Assembly: GCA_031257015.1 (NCBI GenBank)
Contig: JAIRPK010000013.1
Span: forward strand, 1-64,000
DNA: 64,000 nt
From: Tannerellaceae bacterium
Lineage (GTDB): Bacteria; Bacteroidota; Bacteroidia; Bacteroidales; Tannerellaceae
Direction of reading: 5' to 3'
The position numbers and the translations under genes were made by a program. The stretch's first letter is position 1, and every line of letters starts with the position of its first letter. The notes below the pieces were generated by a model, which ran no database searches, had not been told where the DNA came from, and saw nothing but the letters and a program-made list of their open reading frames with translations. Of this stretch, positions 39,586 through 48,969 are shown in pieces.

Positions 39586-41040
39586 TTACATGTTATTACA
39601 TTCTTTCAACAATCCAAGCAGGTGCTGCCACCATAGCGCGACTGTGGGAATGAGTATTTTTTCATCTGGCGAATGTACGTTTCGCAGCGTTGGTCCGAAG
39701 GAGATCATGTCAAGCCAGGGGTATTTTTCGAGGAAGAGGCCACATTCGAGGCCTGCGTGTATGGCCTTGATTTTTGGCTCTTTGCCGAAGAGTTTGAGGT
39801 AGGAGGCGATTGCTGCCCTGAGGATAGGAGAATTGGTGTTGGGCGTCCATCCGGGATAGCCTTCGCTTTGCTCTACGACAGCTCCAGCGAGGGTGAAGAG
39901 GGAGCGGATTTGCCCGGCGATGTCTTCCTTGCGGGATTCGACCGAACTGCGCTGGCTTGTGACTATAGTGATCGCCCCCTGATCTGTCTTGACGGAGGCA
40001 AGGTTGGTGGATGTTTCGACAAGGCCGTCTATATCGCTGCTCATGGAGATGACGCCGTGCGGGCAGGCATTTAGAGCATGAATAAGGCGGGTGGCAGCAG
40101 ATCTGTCTATACATGAGGACGGGGCGGGGACAGATTCCATTTCTATGCTGACTCCCTTATCCGTATTCTTCAACTCTTGCTCGATTTGAGCAATGAAATG
40201 ATTAAGGACCACCCGAACATCTTCTTTTTTATCCGAAAGAGTACCAATTACGGCAGAGGCTTCTCTTGGAATAGCGTTATGCAGGTTGCCGCCATTGAAG
40301 GACGCGAGGGCTGTATCCATTTTGTTCATGGTCTGGAGGATGAAGCGAGCGAGGATTTTGTTTGCATTGCCAAGTCCGAGATGGATGTCTCCTCCGGAAT
40401 GTCCTCCTTTCAGTCCTTTGACGGATATGCGGAAGAAGTTCCTGCTCGTGTCTGTCTGCTCTGCCTTGTAATCAAAGCGGATTTTGGTAGACATACCTCC
40501 GGCGCATCCGATGAAGATTTCGCCCTCGTCCTCGCTGTCGAGGTTGAGGAGTATTTTGCCTTGGAGGAAGCCGGATTGGAGAGCTTGGGCACCTGTCAAT
40601 CCGGTTTCTTCGTCAACAGTGAATAAACATTCCAAAGGGCCGTGGACTATATCGTCGGAGGCAAGGACAGCTAATTGTGCAGCTACTCCGATACCGTTGT
40701 CCGCTCCAAGCGTTGTTCCATTAGCTTTGAGCCATTCGCCATCGATTATAGTTTCTATGGGGTCATTCTCGAAGTCGAAAGATTTGCCGGCGTTCTTTTC
40801 ACAGACCATATCGACATGTGACTGAAGAATAATGGTTGGATAGGCTTCGCATCCGGCAGTGGCCGGTTTCAGCATAAGGATATTTCCGACGGCATCTTTT
40901 TTGTATTCCAGATGAAATTTCCCAGCAAAGTTTTCAAGGAAGGCAATGATTTTTTCTTCTTTCCTGGAAGGACGGGGCACTTGCGTCACTTCGTGGAAGA
41001 AACGCCATACGATTCGGGGTTCTAAATCTACAATATTCAT
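39586..41040 (-). CDS. pepD: Aminoacyl-histidine dipeptidase (M20 family)
   Basis: A 484-residue zinc dipeptidase that splits Xaa-His and other dipeptides. Metal-site motifs are LQSHVDMVCEKN (about 76), TTLGADNGIG (about 112) and the catalytic Glu in VDEETGLTGA (about 143). LNLDSEDEGEIFIGCAGG is typical of PepD. The ATG at 41040 (MNIVDLEPRIV) fits the family better than a longer frame to 41073. Cytoplasmic, no signal peptide. Confidence 0.92.
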   Translation of the reverse strand: MNIVDLEPRIVWRFFHEVTQVPRPSRKEEKIIAFLENFAGKFHLEYKKDAVGNILMLKPATAGCEAYPTIILQSHVDMVCEKNAGKSFDFENDPIETIIDGEWLKANGTTLGADNGIGVAAQLAVLASDDIVHGPLECLFTVDEETGLTGAQALQSGFLQGKILLNLDSEDEGEIFIGCAGGMSTKIRFDYKAEQTDTSRNFFRISVKGLKGGHSGGDIHLGLGNANKILARFILQTMNKMDTALASFNGGNLHNAIPREASAVIGTLSDKKEDVRVVLNHFIAQIEQELKNTDKGVSIEMESVPAPSSCIDRSAATRLIHALNACPHGVISMSSDIDGLVETSTNLASVKTDQGAITIVTSQRSSVESRKEDIAGQIRSLFTLAGAVVEQSEGYPGWTPNTNSPILRAAIASYLKLFGKEPKIKAIHAGLECGLFLEKYPWLDMISFGPTLRNVHSPDEKILIPTVALWWQHLLGLLKECNNM

Positions 41041-41161
41041 TTTATTAAGAGAGTTATAAGTTATTTGCGTCACAACGTTCGGGCTTGTCGCCGCGATGAG
41101 TTTTTACGAAATTTTAAGCTTTGCGAAACATGAAAAGATGCTTGTTATCGGTTAAAACTCT

Positions 41162-41169
41162 TATATTTG
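41162..41169 (+). promoter_or_regulatory. -7 box for the small membrane protein and Skp-like genes
   Basis: TATATTTG (TAnnTTTG), with TTG at 41142-41144 as a possible -33 element (17-bp spacer). The leader to the ATG at 41190 is about 16 nt. Confidence 0.55.
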
Positions 41170-41189
41170 CGCCCACAAATATATAGAAA

Positions 41190-41399
41190 ATGCTTAATAT
41201 TTCTCTAATAACAATCGCTATTCTAATGGTATGTGTCGCTCTACTTTCGGTTGGCATCATCTTTAAAAAGAACGGGAATTTCCCCAACACTCACATAGAC
41301 GGAAATGAACATATCCGCAAAAAAGGTATCCACTGTGCAGCTTCGCAAGACCATGAACTTAGAACTCGGAAAAATCTGGAAGAACTATTAAAAAAATAA
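41190..41399 (+). CDS. Small single-pass membrane protein
   Basis: A 69-residue protein. One transmembrane helix near 4-25 (LITIAILMVCVALLSVGIIF) is followed by a cytoplasmic tail with NGNFPNTHIDGNE, then GIHCAASQDHELRTRKNLEELLKK. The tail pattern, with a Cys before AASQD, looks conserved among small Bacteroidales membrane proteins; function unknown. It lies 28 nt upstream of the Skp-like gene under the same promoter. Confidence 0.65.
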   Translation: MLNISLITIAILMVCVALLSVGIIFKKNGNFPNTHIDGNEHIRKKGIHCAASQDHELRTRKNLEELLKK

Positions 41400-41427
41400 A
41401 CTTGTATTATAATTAAATAATTTCCTT

Positions 41428-42045
41428 ATGAAGAACATTAACTATATTATTAACGGTGTCCTCGCCCTTGCTGTTGTAGTCCTGTATATACTCCATTTTT
41501 CAGTAAAGGATGAACCCGCAGGCATTCCAGGAGCCGCATCTTCTTCCGTGGGCGAGATGAACTCCATGCCAGTGGCTTATATCAATATGGATTCGTTGTT
41601 GCAGAATTACAACTACTCGAAAGACCTAAACGAAATCATCATTCGCAAGGAAGAAAACATGAGAGCCAACATTAATCAGCAACGCTCCGCTTTGGAAGTA
41701 GAAGTTCAGGACTTCCAGCGCAAAGTGAACAACAACGCCTTCCTGTCAAGGGAAAGAGCGGAGCAGGAACAGCAGCGGCTGCTCAAAAAGCAAGACGAAC
41801 TGCAAAACTATGGCGACCGCCAAACGCAGGAACTCCTCGCACAGCATCAACGACTAACCGAGCAGCTGCGGGATTCGCTTATCTCACAGCTGAAAACATT
41901 CAACATGGATAAAGGCTACCGGATTATTTTCAGTAATACCGCTAAAGACAACATCATCCTTGCTGACGATTCTTACGACATCACCGGCGAGCTGATTAAG
42001 TATCTCAACAGCCGGTATTCGCCTTCGTCCGCTCCGCTGAAATAA
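41428..42045 (+). CDS. OmpH/Skp-like periplasmic chaperone with membrane anchor
   Basis: A 205-residue protein with an N-terminal hydrophobic helix (about 5-24), then VAYINMDSLLQNYNYSKDL, the start of the OmpH/Skp domain. A long charged coiled coil follows (about 70-150), and the C-terminal strand region with YRIIFSNTAKDNIILADDSYDIT. Skp holds unfolded outer-membrane proteins in the periplasm. The uncleaved-looking anchor is common in Bacteroidota members. A terminator follows. Confidence 0.82.
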   Translation: MKNINYIINGVLALAVVVLYILHFSVKDEPAGIPGAASSSVGEMNSMPVAYINMDSLLQNYNYSKDLNEIIIRKEENMRANINQQRSALEVEVQDFQRKVNNNAFLSRERAEQEQQRLLKKQDELQNYGDRQTQELLAQHQRLTEQLRDSLISQLKTFNMDKGYRIIFSNTAKDNIILADDSYDITGELIKYLNSRYSPSSAPLK

Positions 42046-42103
42046 GTTGCAGGCAGGACGAAAGCAAACATCCCCAGTATCTGAAATTCGGCATTTCATA
42101 TTC

Positions 42104-42147
42104 AATACCTATCCTTCGTTAATGAAGTCGATAGGTATTTGTTTTTT
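42104..42147 (+). terminator. Terminator of the Skp-like gene inside the lrp 3' end
   Basis: AATACCTATC (42104-42113) pairs with GATAGGTATT (42130-42139) and is followed by TGTTTTTT. The right arm and T tract lie within the last codons of the converging Lrp gene, an economical overlap. Confidence 0.75.
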
Positions 42148-42582
42148 GAACGCCTCCTTGAACGAGATTAACGTTTCCGTACGAGCAAGGCCCAGGGGCT
42201 GCAACTTGCGGTGAATCAGGCTAAGCAGATGCTGATTGTTCTTCGCATATATCTTTATGAACAAATCATATTTGCCCGTTGTATAATGACATTCGACAAC
42301 CTCAGGAATTTTCATCAGCGCCTCAGCCACAGCGTCGAACGCTCCGGGGTCATTCAAGTACAAGCCGACATACGCGCAAGTCTCATAGCCCACCTTCATA
42401 TTGTCGATTATAAACTCCGAGCCTTTTATAACGCCCTGCTTCAACAGTTTCTGGTACCGCTGGTGTATGGCGGCGCCGGAAACGTTACATTCGCGTGCCA
42501 CTTCAAGAAATGGAATACGGGCGTTACTCCCGATCAACCTCAGTATCTTCTCGTCTAATTCGTCTAATTGATAATTCGTCAT
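42109..42582 (-). CDS. Lrp/AsnC-family transcriptional regulator
   Basis: A 157-residue regulator. The N-terminal winged helix-turn-helix has LDEKILRLIGSNARIPFLEVA, then VSGAAIHQRYQKLLKQGVI. The C-terminal RAM effector domain (about 70-150) has TCAYVGLYLNDPGAFDAV and VVECHYTTGKYDLFIKIYA. Such proteins form octamers that sense amino acids. The target genes are not evident. Confidence 0.92.
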   Translation of the reverse strand: MTNYQLDELDEKILRLIGSNARIPFLEVARECNVSGAAIHQRYQKLLKQGVIKGSEFIIDNMKVGYETCAYVGLYLNDPGAFDAVAEALMKIPEVVECHYTTGKYDLFIKIYAKNNQHLLSLIHRKLQPLGLARTETLISFKEAFKKQIPIDFINEG

Positions 42583-42648
42583 ATTCAGTATTCTTTAAAA
42601 ATTTCGCTTCTACTGCGCATCCAACGCTGCTCCAAGTATAACTTCCGC

Positions 42649-43635
42649 TTAATCAAGCATCAAACTCATATAAGCCCGACGGTTAGTATAATCCAGCAAG
42701 AGAGACGTCAACGAACGCACATCCATGCCCGCCAGTTCCTCTTTTCGCCGCACGCTCTCCGGATGAGCAGCCAACCATATATCGATCATCCTCTCCACGT
42801 CTATCACTCGCGCCATTCCATACGGTTGAGGCAACTGCGAAGCCTCGCACGGCGTGCGGTAAACCACGCTATTGACGCCAAAATAATCCGCAACATGGGA
42901 GAAAAGAACATCGCCCGCCTCACTATTCTCGTAAAACCACTCCTTCACCAATGCAACCGCCTCCGAGTTCGGAGCAGCAGTTTTGGCCGGCATTGCAAAG
43001 GCCATTCCGCAGACCTCATGCACATCTTCACTGAAAACGACAAACAATCGCCCGCCTGCCAGCTCCATATCCTTAATGATATTGCTCAAATCCTTAAAAT
43101 CATGCAAAACGCATATCATGCGCATCCGCAACCGCCTTGCGAAATATTCGTAAACCCGCTTGTCGGTCTTACCACACTCAAGCCGGACTGAATAAGCGTT
43201 GCCGAACGTAGCCGACTGCTTCCGGCGAGCGCGATAAAGCCCGAATGAATACTCAAAAGCCTTGACAAATCCGAATTTTCCGTAAAAACTGAAGAGGCCA
43301 GCCTCGGCCGGAATAAGCGCAGCCAACGCAACACCTCGCCGCCGCATCTCCTCAAGCGACTGCTGCATTAACTGCTGCATCCAACCCTTGCCGCGCTCCG
43401 CTTCAGCCGTGCAGGCGCCGGAAATATAGGCCACCGGAATCTCCGTATTATGAAAGTTCATCGTATAAGGCAGCAACTGCAAAGAAGAGACTATCTTTCC
43501 CTTATGCTCAAGCGTCATGGCATTTTCGTTCCTGTAAACTCGCTTGAAATACAATTCAACAAATGCCTCGTCGTCCTCAAATGCCGCTTTCCAAAGCTTC
43601 TTGAGCTGCCGCTTTTTAGTATCGGTATATATCAT
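42649..43635 (-). CDS. GNAT acetyltransferase with C-terminal SCP-like domain (Eis-like)
   Basis: A 328-residue protein. The GNAT domain has VAYISGACTAEAERGKGWMQQLMQQ (acetyl-CoA loop RGKGWM, about 85-90) and AEAGLFSFYGKFGF. A second, degenerate acyltransferase-like part and a C-terminal lipid-transfer-like domain follow, as in Eis-type proteins. The ATG at 43635 (MIYTDTKKRQLK) matches the usual start of the family. The -7 box TACATTTG ends 4 nt before this ATG, so the message may be leaderless. A longer frame running to 43917 is rejected for the same reason. Substrate unknown. Confidence 0.8.
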   Translation of the reverse strand: MIYTDTKKRQLKKLWKAAFEDDEAFVELYFKRVYRNENAMTLEHKGKIVSSLQLLPYTMNFHNTEIPVAYISGACTAEAERGKGWMQQLMQQSLEEMRRRGVALAALIPAEAGLFSFYGKFGFVKAFEYSFGLYRARRKQSATFGNAYSVRLECGKTDKRVYEYFARRLRMRMICVLHDFKDLSNIIKDMELAGGRLFVVFSEDVHEVCGMAFAMPAKTAAPNSEAVALVKEWFYENSEAGDVLFSHVADYFGVNSVVYRTPCEASQLPQPYGMARVIDVERMIDIWLAAHPESVRRKEELAGMDVRSLTSLLLDYTNRRAYMSLMLD

Positions 43636-43639
43636 AATG

Positions 43640-43647
43640 CAAATGTA
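43640..43647 (-). promoter_or_regulatory. -7 box directly against the GNAT start codon
   Basis: The minus strand reads TACATTTG (TAnnTTTG), followed by CATT and then the ATG at 43635. The expected transcription start coincides with the A of the ATG. Confidence 0.5.
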
Positions 43648-43942
43648 TGAAAAACCCGTGCCGCTTTCCTGAACCGGGAATTTAGAATGAGAAATGGACA
43701 TGTATTTGTCGTCTGCCGCAAGGTTGCAGATGCTTTTAAAGATATTAATGACAGAAAACTTCAAGCCGCGGACTGCGAACTTGAGAACAAAGGCGTTCAG
43801 CATGAACAACCATGTACAGTCGATAAGGCGCAATGCAATGTACGCGGACTTCCACCCATTCTTGAGAAATCCGAAGGAGTTCGACTTTCGGCTCATGTTT
43901 TCTCCGCCATGCCCCATGTTTTATGACAAAACCTCCATTCAA

Positions 43943-44220
43943 CTTCCGGGAGAGGTTTTGATCTGTGACAAAACCTTGTTTCAGTTTCCGGAAATGCTTT
44001 TGATCGAGATCATGAACGACTTCCGACTTCCGGGGAAGGTTTTGATCTGTGACAAAACCTTGTTTCAGTTTCCGGAAACGCTTTTGATCGAGATCATGAG
44101 CAACTTCCGACTTCCGGGGAAGGTTTTGTTCTGTGACAAAACCTTGTTTCAGTTTCCGGAAATGCTTTTGATCGAGATCATGAGTAACTTCCGACTTCCG
44201 GGGAAGGTTTTGATCTATTA
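43943..44220. repeat. 84-bp tandem array built from four 21-bp modules
   Basis: Units start at 43943, 44027, 44111 and 44195 (partial), exactly 84 bp apart. Each 84 bp divides into four 21-bp modules. Dyads inside are AAGGTTTTG-8-CAAAACCTT, TTTCCGGAAA and TGATC-GA-GATCA. TTCCGG and TTTTGATC recur every 42 bp. The array fills the gap between the GNAT and proS genes (43636-44495), which otherwise holds only the proS promoter. Confidence 0.93.
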
Positions 44221-44453
44221 CAACACCTCCCCGGCAATCCCCGGAAGACTTTGTAATGACAACAAAATATTACCGGAAATTCCAATGAAATGAAATATGA
44301 ACACAAAGGCTATAAGGCACGAAGGATTATTAATTGATGCTTCACGCATTAGTGTCTTCGCATTTCAAATCCAACCGCAAGTTTCACCGACAAAACCCCC
44401 GATTCCCCGCTCTCAATACCAATCCCAATATGTTAAATACTCTGATTTTTCAC

Positions 44454-44461
44454 TACTTTTG
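44454..44461 (+). promoter_or_regulatory. -7 box of proS
   Basis: TACTTTTG (TAnnTTTG). The inferred start near 44466 gives a 30-nt leader to the ATG at 44496. Confidence 0.6.
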
Positions 44462-44495
44462 TTCAAATAATATAATTTAAACAGGTAAAAAAACA

Positions 44496-45977
44496 ATGGC
44501 AAAAGAGCTGAAAGAGTTAACTTCCCGGAAAGAAAATTATTCACAGTGGTATCAAGACCTTGTTATCAAGGCCGATTTGGCGGAGAACTCTGCCGTAAGA
44601 GGATGTATGGTTATTAAGCCGTATGGTTATGCAATTTGGGAGAAAATGCAGCGAGCGCTTGACGATATGTTTAAGGAAACCGGGCATGTTAATGCCTATT
44701 TCCCCCTCCTGATTCCGAAATCCTTCCTGAGCAAGGAGGCGGCACATGTTGAGGGATTCGCAAAAGAATGTGCCGTCGTTACGCATTATCGTCTGAAAAA
44801 CTCGACAGACGGAGCGGGCGTCATCGTTGACCCGGCGGCCAAGCTCGAAGAGGAGCTGATCATCCGCCCAACTTCGGAGACTATCATTTGGAATACATAT
44901 CGCAATTGGATTCAGTCCTACCGAGACTTGCCGATACTGGTTAACCAGTGGGCAAACGTAATGCGTTGGGAAATGCGCACCCGGTTATTCCTCCGCACGG
45001 CTGAATTTCTCTGGCAGGAAGGCCATACAGCTCACGCAACGCGAAGCGAAGCAGAAGAAGAGACGCGGCGGATGCTCGGCGTTTATACGCGCTTCGCCGA
45101 GGATTTCATGGCCTTGCCGGTTATTCAAGGTGTTAAGACAGAGAGTGAACGCTTTGCCGGAGCCATAGATACTTATTGCATTGAAGCAATGATGCAGGAC
45201 GGCAAGGCGCTTCAGGCCGGAACCTCCCATTTCCTTGGACAGAATTTCGGACGAGCGTTCGACGTTACTTTCATAGACAAGGAAGGCAAATCGGAATATG
45301 CCTGGGCTACTTCATGGGGAGTATCGACTCGGTTGATCGGCGCTCTCATCATGGCTCATTCCGACGATAACGGCCTTGTCCTTCCTCCCAAACTTGCACC
45401 GATACAGGTCGTCATCGTTCCTATATATAAAAGCATGGAGCAATTGAAACAAATCAGTGAAAAAGTTGATGCCATAGCTGCCCGGTTTAAGTCGCTAGGC
45501 ATAACCGTAAAGTACGACGATGCCGACAATCGTAAGCCCGGCTGGAAATTCGCCGAATACGAACTTAAAGGCGTTCCCGTCCGCCTGGCAATGGGAGGTC
45601 GCGACCTGGAGAACAATACAGTCGAAATCATGCGCAGGGATACGCTTGAAAAGGAAACTCTCTCCTGCGACGGGATAGAGGAGCATGTCCGCGGCTTGCT
45701 TGAAGACATGCAACGAAACATATACAAAAAAGCATACGATTTAAGACAATCGCGCATCATATCCGTAAACGATTACGAAGAATTTAAGAGCAAGCTGGAA
45801 GAAGGCTTCTTCATTATGTCCCATTGGGACGGCACGGCGGAAACAGAAGACAGAATCAAGACCGAAACCAAGGCAACAATTCGCTGTATCCCTCTCGACA
45901 GCGAAGCGGAAGAAGGGCGTTGCATACTGACCGGAAAACCGTCATCGCGAAGGGTATTATTTGCAAAAGCATATTAA
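44496..45977 (+). CDS. proS: Prolyl-tRNA synthetase (short, archaeal/eukaryotic-like type)
   Basis: A 493-residue class II synthetase that charges tRNA-Pro. Motif 1 lies near [16 protein letters not shown], motif 2 in [24 protein letters not shown] (about 155-180), motif 3 in [18 protein letters not shown] sequence (about 275-288). The anticodon-binding domain follows, and a C-terminal zinc-like domain ends in Tyr (LFAKAY), as in the archaeal-type enzymes that Bacteroidota use. No YbaK-type insertion domain is present. The stop shares one base with the next start codon. Confidence 0.94.
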   Translation: MAKELKELTSRKENYSQWYQDLVIKADLAENSAVRGCMVIKPYGYAIWEKMQRALDDMFKETGHVNAYFPLLIPKSFLSKEAAHVEGFAKECAVVTHYRLKNSTDGAGVIVDPAAKLEEELIIRPTSETIIWNTYRNWIQSYRDLPILVNQWANVMRWEMRTRLFLRTAEFLWQEGHTAHATRSEAEEETRRMLGVYTRFAEDFMALPVIQGVKTESERFAGAIDTYCIEAMMQDGKALQAGTSHFLGQNFGRAFDVTFIDKEGKSEYAWATSWGVSTRLIGALIMAHSDDNGLVLPPKLAPIQVVIVPIYKSMEQLKQISEKVDAIAARFKSLGITVKYDDADNRKPGWKFAEYELKGVPVRLAMGGRDLENNTVEIMRRDTLEKETLSCDGIEEHVRGLLEDMQRNIYKKAYDLRQSRIISVNDYEEFKSKLEEGFFIMSHWDGTAETEDRIKTETKATIRCIPLDSEAEEGRCILTGKPSSRRVLFAKAY

Positions 45978-47659
45978 TGATGATTAGAACCATCGTCATC
46001 GCTCTGTTGGTCGGAACAAGCGTTTTGAAAGCGCAGGACACGATGCTTAATCCGCTGGATTTCCCCATCCTTCTTAGCGGGAGCTTCGGCGAGCTACGCA
46101 CGAATCACTTTCATTCAGGCATCGACCTCAAGACGCAAAGCGTTGAAGGGAAGGCCGTACATGCCGTGGACAGCGGATATATCTCGCGTATCGTTGTCAG
46201 TCCCTGGGGGTACGGCAATGTTTTATACCTTATTCACCCCAGTGGATTAAAGACTGTTTATGGTCATTTGCAGCGTTTCTCCCCGGCTCTGGCCGCTTAT
46301 GTAAAAGCGAAGCAATATGAGGATGAAACTTTTTCAATAGATGTTGATTTACCTTCTGATGCTTTCCCTGTAAAGAAAGGTCAGCTTATCGGCTATTCAG
46401 GAAATTCAGGCAGCTCCGGCGGTCCGCATCTGCATTTTGAAATCAGGAGTGCGGAAACTGATGATGTTATCGACCCGTTGATATATTATAAAAATAAGAT
46501 TACGGATACTCGTCCGCCTCAAATCCAATCGTTCATGCTATATCCTGTTGAAGGCAAGGGAAGCATCAATCAAGACAGCAAGAAAGTCGAACTGAAGCTG
46601 CATGCCGACGCAAATGGTAGGCAATCCATATCTCCCAAAGCCGAGGCATGGGGGAAAATAGGTGTTGCAATAAAGGCTTATGACTATATGGACGGGACAA
46701 CGAATATTTACGGTGTCAACCAAATTGTCATGGCTCTGGACGGCAAAGTTATCTTTAGTAGCTCTCTCGATACATTCTCCATTGGTCTCGAAACACGATA
46801 CATAAATTCTTTCATTGATCCGGAGGAATGGCGCGACAACCACTCCTTCTACATGAAAAGCTTCATAGAGCCGGGCAACCGCCTCAATTCACTCAAGGCT
46901 TTGAACAGTGGTATAATCTCAATCGACGAGGAACGCGCCTACCATATCACTTACCTGCTGAAAGACCGATATGGAAATCAGAGGAAAGTGACCTTCCAGA
47001 TCGACGGGAAGAAGCAAAATATACAAGCCCCTGATACAGCCGGAACTGTCTATTTCCACTGGAATGGAGAGAATCGCTTCGGCGCTAAAGGCATAAGGTT
47101 GACTATCCCTGATGGGAATCTGTATAAAAGCCTGTATTTCCGATATTCCGTCAACGAATCGCCCTTAGCACTTTCCTCCGTCCACCATTTGCATGACAAA
47201 TACGTTCCCCTACACAGCAAAGCTCGCTTGTCCCTGCGTTTACCTTCGGATACAATAGAAGATAAACGCAAATACGGCATCGCAAGGATGCAGGGCAGCC
47301 GCGCCGTATGGATCGGAGGAGAATACCGAGAAGGCTGGATAGACGCCGACATCCGAGAATTGGGAGATTATGCAATAATGCACGACCAAACTCCGCCGAC
47401 AATAACTCCCGTCAATCCTAAAAAATGGACTATTAATAAATGTATAGCCCTCCGCATAACTGACAACCTTAGCGGAATACAAACCTATCGCGGCGAGATA
47501 GACGGACAATTTGCGCTTTTTGAGCTGGACGGAAAAAGAAATCTTGTAACCTACGTTTTCGACGGCGAAAAGCTCTCCAGAGGCCGCCATCGACTGACCT
47601 TCACTCTCATTGATGCCTGCGGAAACAACTCTTTCTATGATTGCACCTTCGTTTGGTAA
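45977..47659 (+). CDS. M23 metallopeptidase
   Basis: A 560-residue exported protein with a signal peptide (about 1-20, ending LKAQ). The LytM/M23 domain has zinc ligands in NHFHSGIDLKT (about 43-53) and GPHLHFEI (about 149-156), with GYSGNSGSSGG between. Such enzymes cut peptidoglycan cross-bridges. The long C-terminal half looks like beta-rich, Ig-like domains. The ATG at 45977 overlaps the proS stop (TAATG); the adjacent ATG at 45980 is an equal choice. A strong bidirectional terminator follows. Confidence 0.88.
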   Translation: MMIRTIVIALLVGTSVLKAQDTMLNPLDFPILLSGSFGELRTNHFHSGIDLKTQSVEGKAVHAVDSGYISRIVVSPWGYGNVLYLIHPSGLKTVYGHLQRFSPALAAYVKAKQYEDETFSIDVDLPSDAFPVKKGQLIGYSGNSGSSGGPHLHFEIRSAETDDVIDPLIYYKNKITDTRPPQIQSFMLYPVEGKGSINQDSKKVELKLHADANGRQSISPKAEAWGKIGVAIKAYDYMDGTTNIYGVNQIVMALDGKVIFSSSLDTFSIGLETRYINSFIDPEEWRDNHSFYMKSFIEPGNRLNSLKALNSGIISIDEERAYHITYLLKDRYGNQRKVTFQIDGKKQNIQAPDTAGTVYFHWNGENRFGAKGIRLTIPDGNLYKSLYFRYSVNESPLALSSVHHLHDKYVPLHSKARLSLRLPSDTIEDKRKYGIARMQGSRAVWIGGEYREGWIDADIRELGDYAIMHDQTPPTITPVNPKKWTINKCIALRITDNLSGIQTYRGEIDGQFALFELDGKRNLVTYVFDGEKLSRGRHRLTFTLIDACGNNSFYDCTFVW

Positions 47660-47678
47660 TTTTTTAGGTGTTATGAGC

Positions 47679-47715
47679 ATTAAAAAAGCGGGAATGTTCT
47701 TCCCGCTTTTTTAAT
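47679..47715. terminator. Strong bidirectional terminator
   Basis: ATTAAAAAAGCGGGAA (47679-47694) and TTCCCGCTTTTTTAAT (47700-47715) form a perfect 16-bp inverted repeat with a 5-nt loop. It has T runs on both strands, between the M23 gene and the converging tonB gene. Confidence 0.93.
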
Positions 47716-47736
47716 GGAGGTGACTTTAGAAGTCGT

Positions 47737-48540
47737 TTATTTCAGTGAATAATTATAAGTAATCGTTCCGCGTTGATTGTTTGCTCCGCTTATGCTGGAG
47801 AAACGATAATTGCGGGCGGTGTTGAGAGCGCTTTGTCGCAGGCTTTCGCTGATGATTCCTTTCGTACCCTTGCCTATTTCAGCCAATATCACCTTTCCTT
47901 GCGGATCGACCGTAATGTCGATAACTATTCGCCCATCTTCAGGAACATTGAATGACGGATGTGACATTTCTCCCATAAGGTCTCTTCCGGCCAGTTGCCA
48001 CGAGCTGGAACCGTCGCCCGTACTGCCGCTGCCTCGCCCGTTGCCGAAAGGATTATCGCTCTGTCCGCTGCCGGAATTACTTGACCCTTGGCCGGAGCCA
48101 TTCCCCTTGCCTTTGCCGAATGAACCGGCTACTTGGTTGCTTATGGCGTTGGCGGCTGCCTGTTCGGCTTTGCGTATGCGTTCAGCCTCTTCCTTGCGGC
48201 GCTGCTCTGCAAGTTGCTGTTGACGACGTTCGTTGGCTTCTTTCCTTCTCTTGGCTTCTTCTATTTTGACGGATTCGTCTTCCTGCTCAACAATGGCAGG
48301 TTTGGAAGGCTGAGGCGAGGAAGGTGGCTGAGGGGGAGGGGATGATACAGGCTGTGGAGGGACGTATCCCGAATTTTGCGATTGGGATGCTGTGGAGCCT
48401 CCACCAAGATCGACTTCAATGAATGAAATTTCTTCCGGAACGTTGGCCTTTAATACGGTAATGGCTAATATCAGAACGATTAACAAGTGAAATATTAACG
48501 AGCCAAAGATGCCGAATATCTTGTCCCAGCTATTATTCAT
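47737..48540 (-). CDS. tonB: TonB energy transducer
   Basis: A 267-residue protein with an N-terminal anchor helix (about 10-30, FGSLIFHLLIVLILAITVL). A Pro-rich stretch follows (PPQPVSSPPPQPPSSPQPS), then a charged coiled coil (about 95-135), and a Gly/Ser-rich linker (about 140-180). The TonB-C domain has DGRIVIDITVDPQGKVILAEI. The coiled-coil and linker layout is closer to TolA-like TonBs. It is the last gene of exbB-exbD-tonB and should energise SusC-type transporters such as those encoded in this window. Confidence 0.88.
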   Translation of the reverse strand: MNNSWDKIFGIFGSLIFHLLIVLILAITVLKANVPEEISFIEVDLGGGSTASQSQNSGYVPPQPVSSPPPQPPSSPQPSKPAIVEQEDESVKIEEAKRRKEANERRQQQLAEQRRKEEAERIRKAEQAAANAISNQVAGSFGKGKGNGSGQGSSNSGSGQSDNPFGNGRGSGSTGDGSSSWQLAGRDLMGEMSHPSFNVPEDGRIVIDITVDPQGKVILAEIGKGTKGIISESLRQSALNTARNYRFSSISGANNQRGTITYNYSLK

Positions 48541-48545
48541 GTTTC

Positions 48546-48956
48546 TTATTTTTTAGGTCTCGTGACGAGCACCATTTTTAATTTATTCTCATTCGCAATG
48601 TTCAGAATCTTCACTACTTCGCGGTAAGGAACATCCTCGTCGGCATATAGAGCGACAAACATTTCCGGCTCCTTTTTGCTGCTCTCCAAAAGGAATGGGG
48701 CGATGTCTTCAAAACGGACACGCTTGGCGTTTTGCTTGCCGGAAGCGACGTAGTAGTTTAGCTCCTTATCTATCGTTACGCGCATAAGTGGCTTGGCGGA
48801 TGTCTGTTTTTGCGCTTGCGGCAGCGTAACTTTAATTGAGTTCGGCATGACTACCGTCGAACTAATCATAAAGAATATAAGAAGAAGGAAAATGACGTCC
48901 GTCATCGAAGCCATGCTGAATGTTGCATTTATCTTGCTTCGTCTTTTTAACGACAT
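48546..48956 (-). CDS. exbD: ExbD/TolR-type biopolymer transport protein
   Basis: A 136-residue single-pass protein. The transmembrane helix near 18-38 carries the proton-relevant Asp in MTDVIFLLLIFFM. The periplasmic domain includes VMPNSIKVTLPQA. It lies 5 nt upstream of tonB and 13 nt after exbB. Together with ExbB it forms the proton-driven motor for TonB. Confidence 0.92.
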   Translation of the reverse strand: MSLKRRSKINATFSMASMTDVIFLLLIFFMISSTVVMPNSIKVTLPQAQKQTSAKPLMRVTIDKELNYYVASGKQNAKRVRFEDIAPFLLESSKKEPEMFVALYADEDVPYREVVKILNIANENKLKMVLVTRPKK

Positions 48957-48969
48957 ATTATGAATATTT

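Noticed and set aside
43694..44293. Plus-strand 199-residue frame with a 28-residue repeat
   Set aside because: Its first half crosses the end of the GNAT gene region and its promoter, and 84 bp is a multiple of 3, so the repeat cannot break the frame. Palindromic DNA structure explains it better than coding.
45824..45976. N-terminal extension of the M23 peptidase into proS
   Set aside because: It would hide the signal peptide. The ATG at 45977 gives a clean one.
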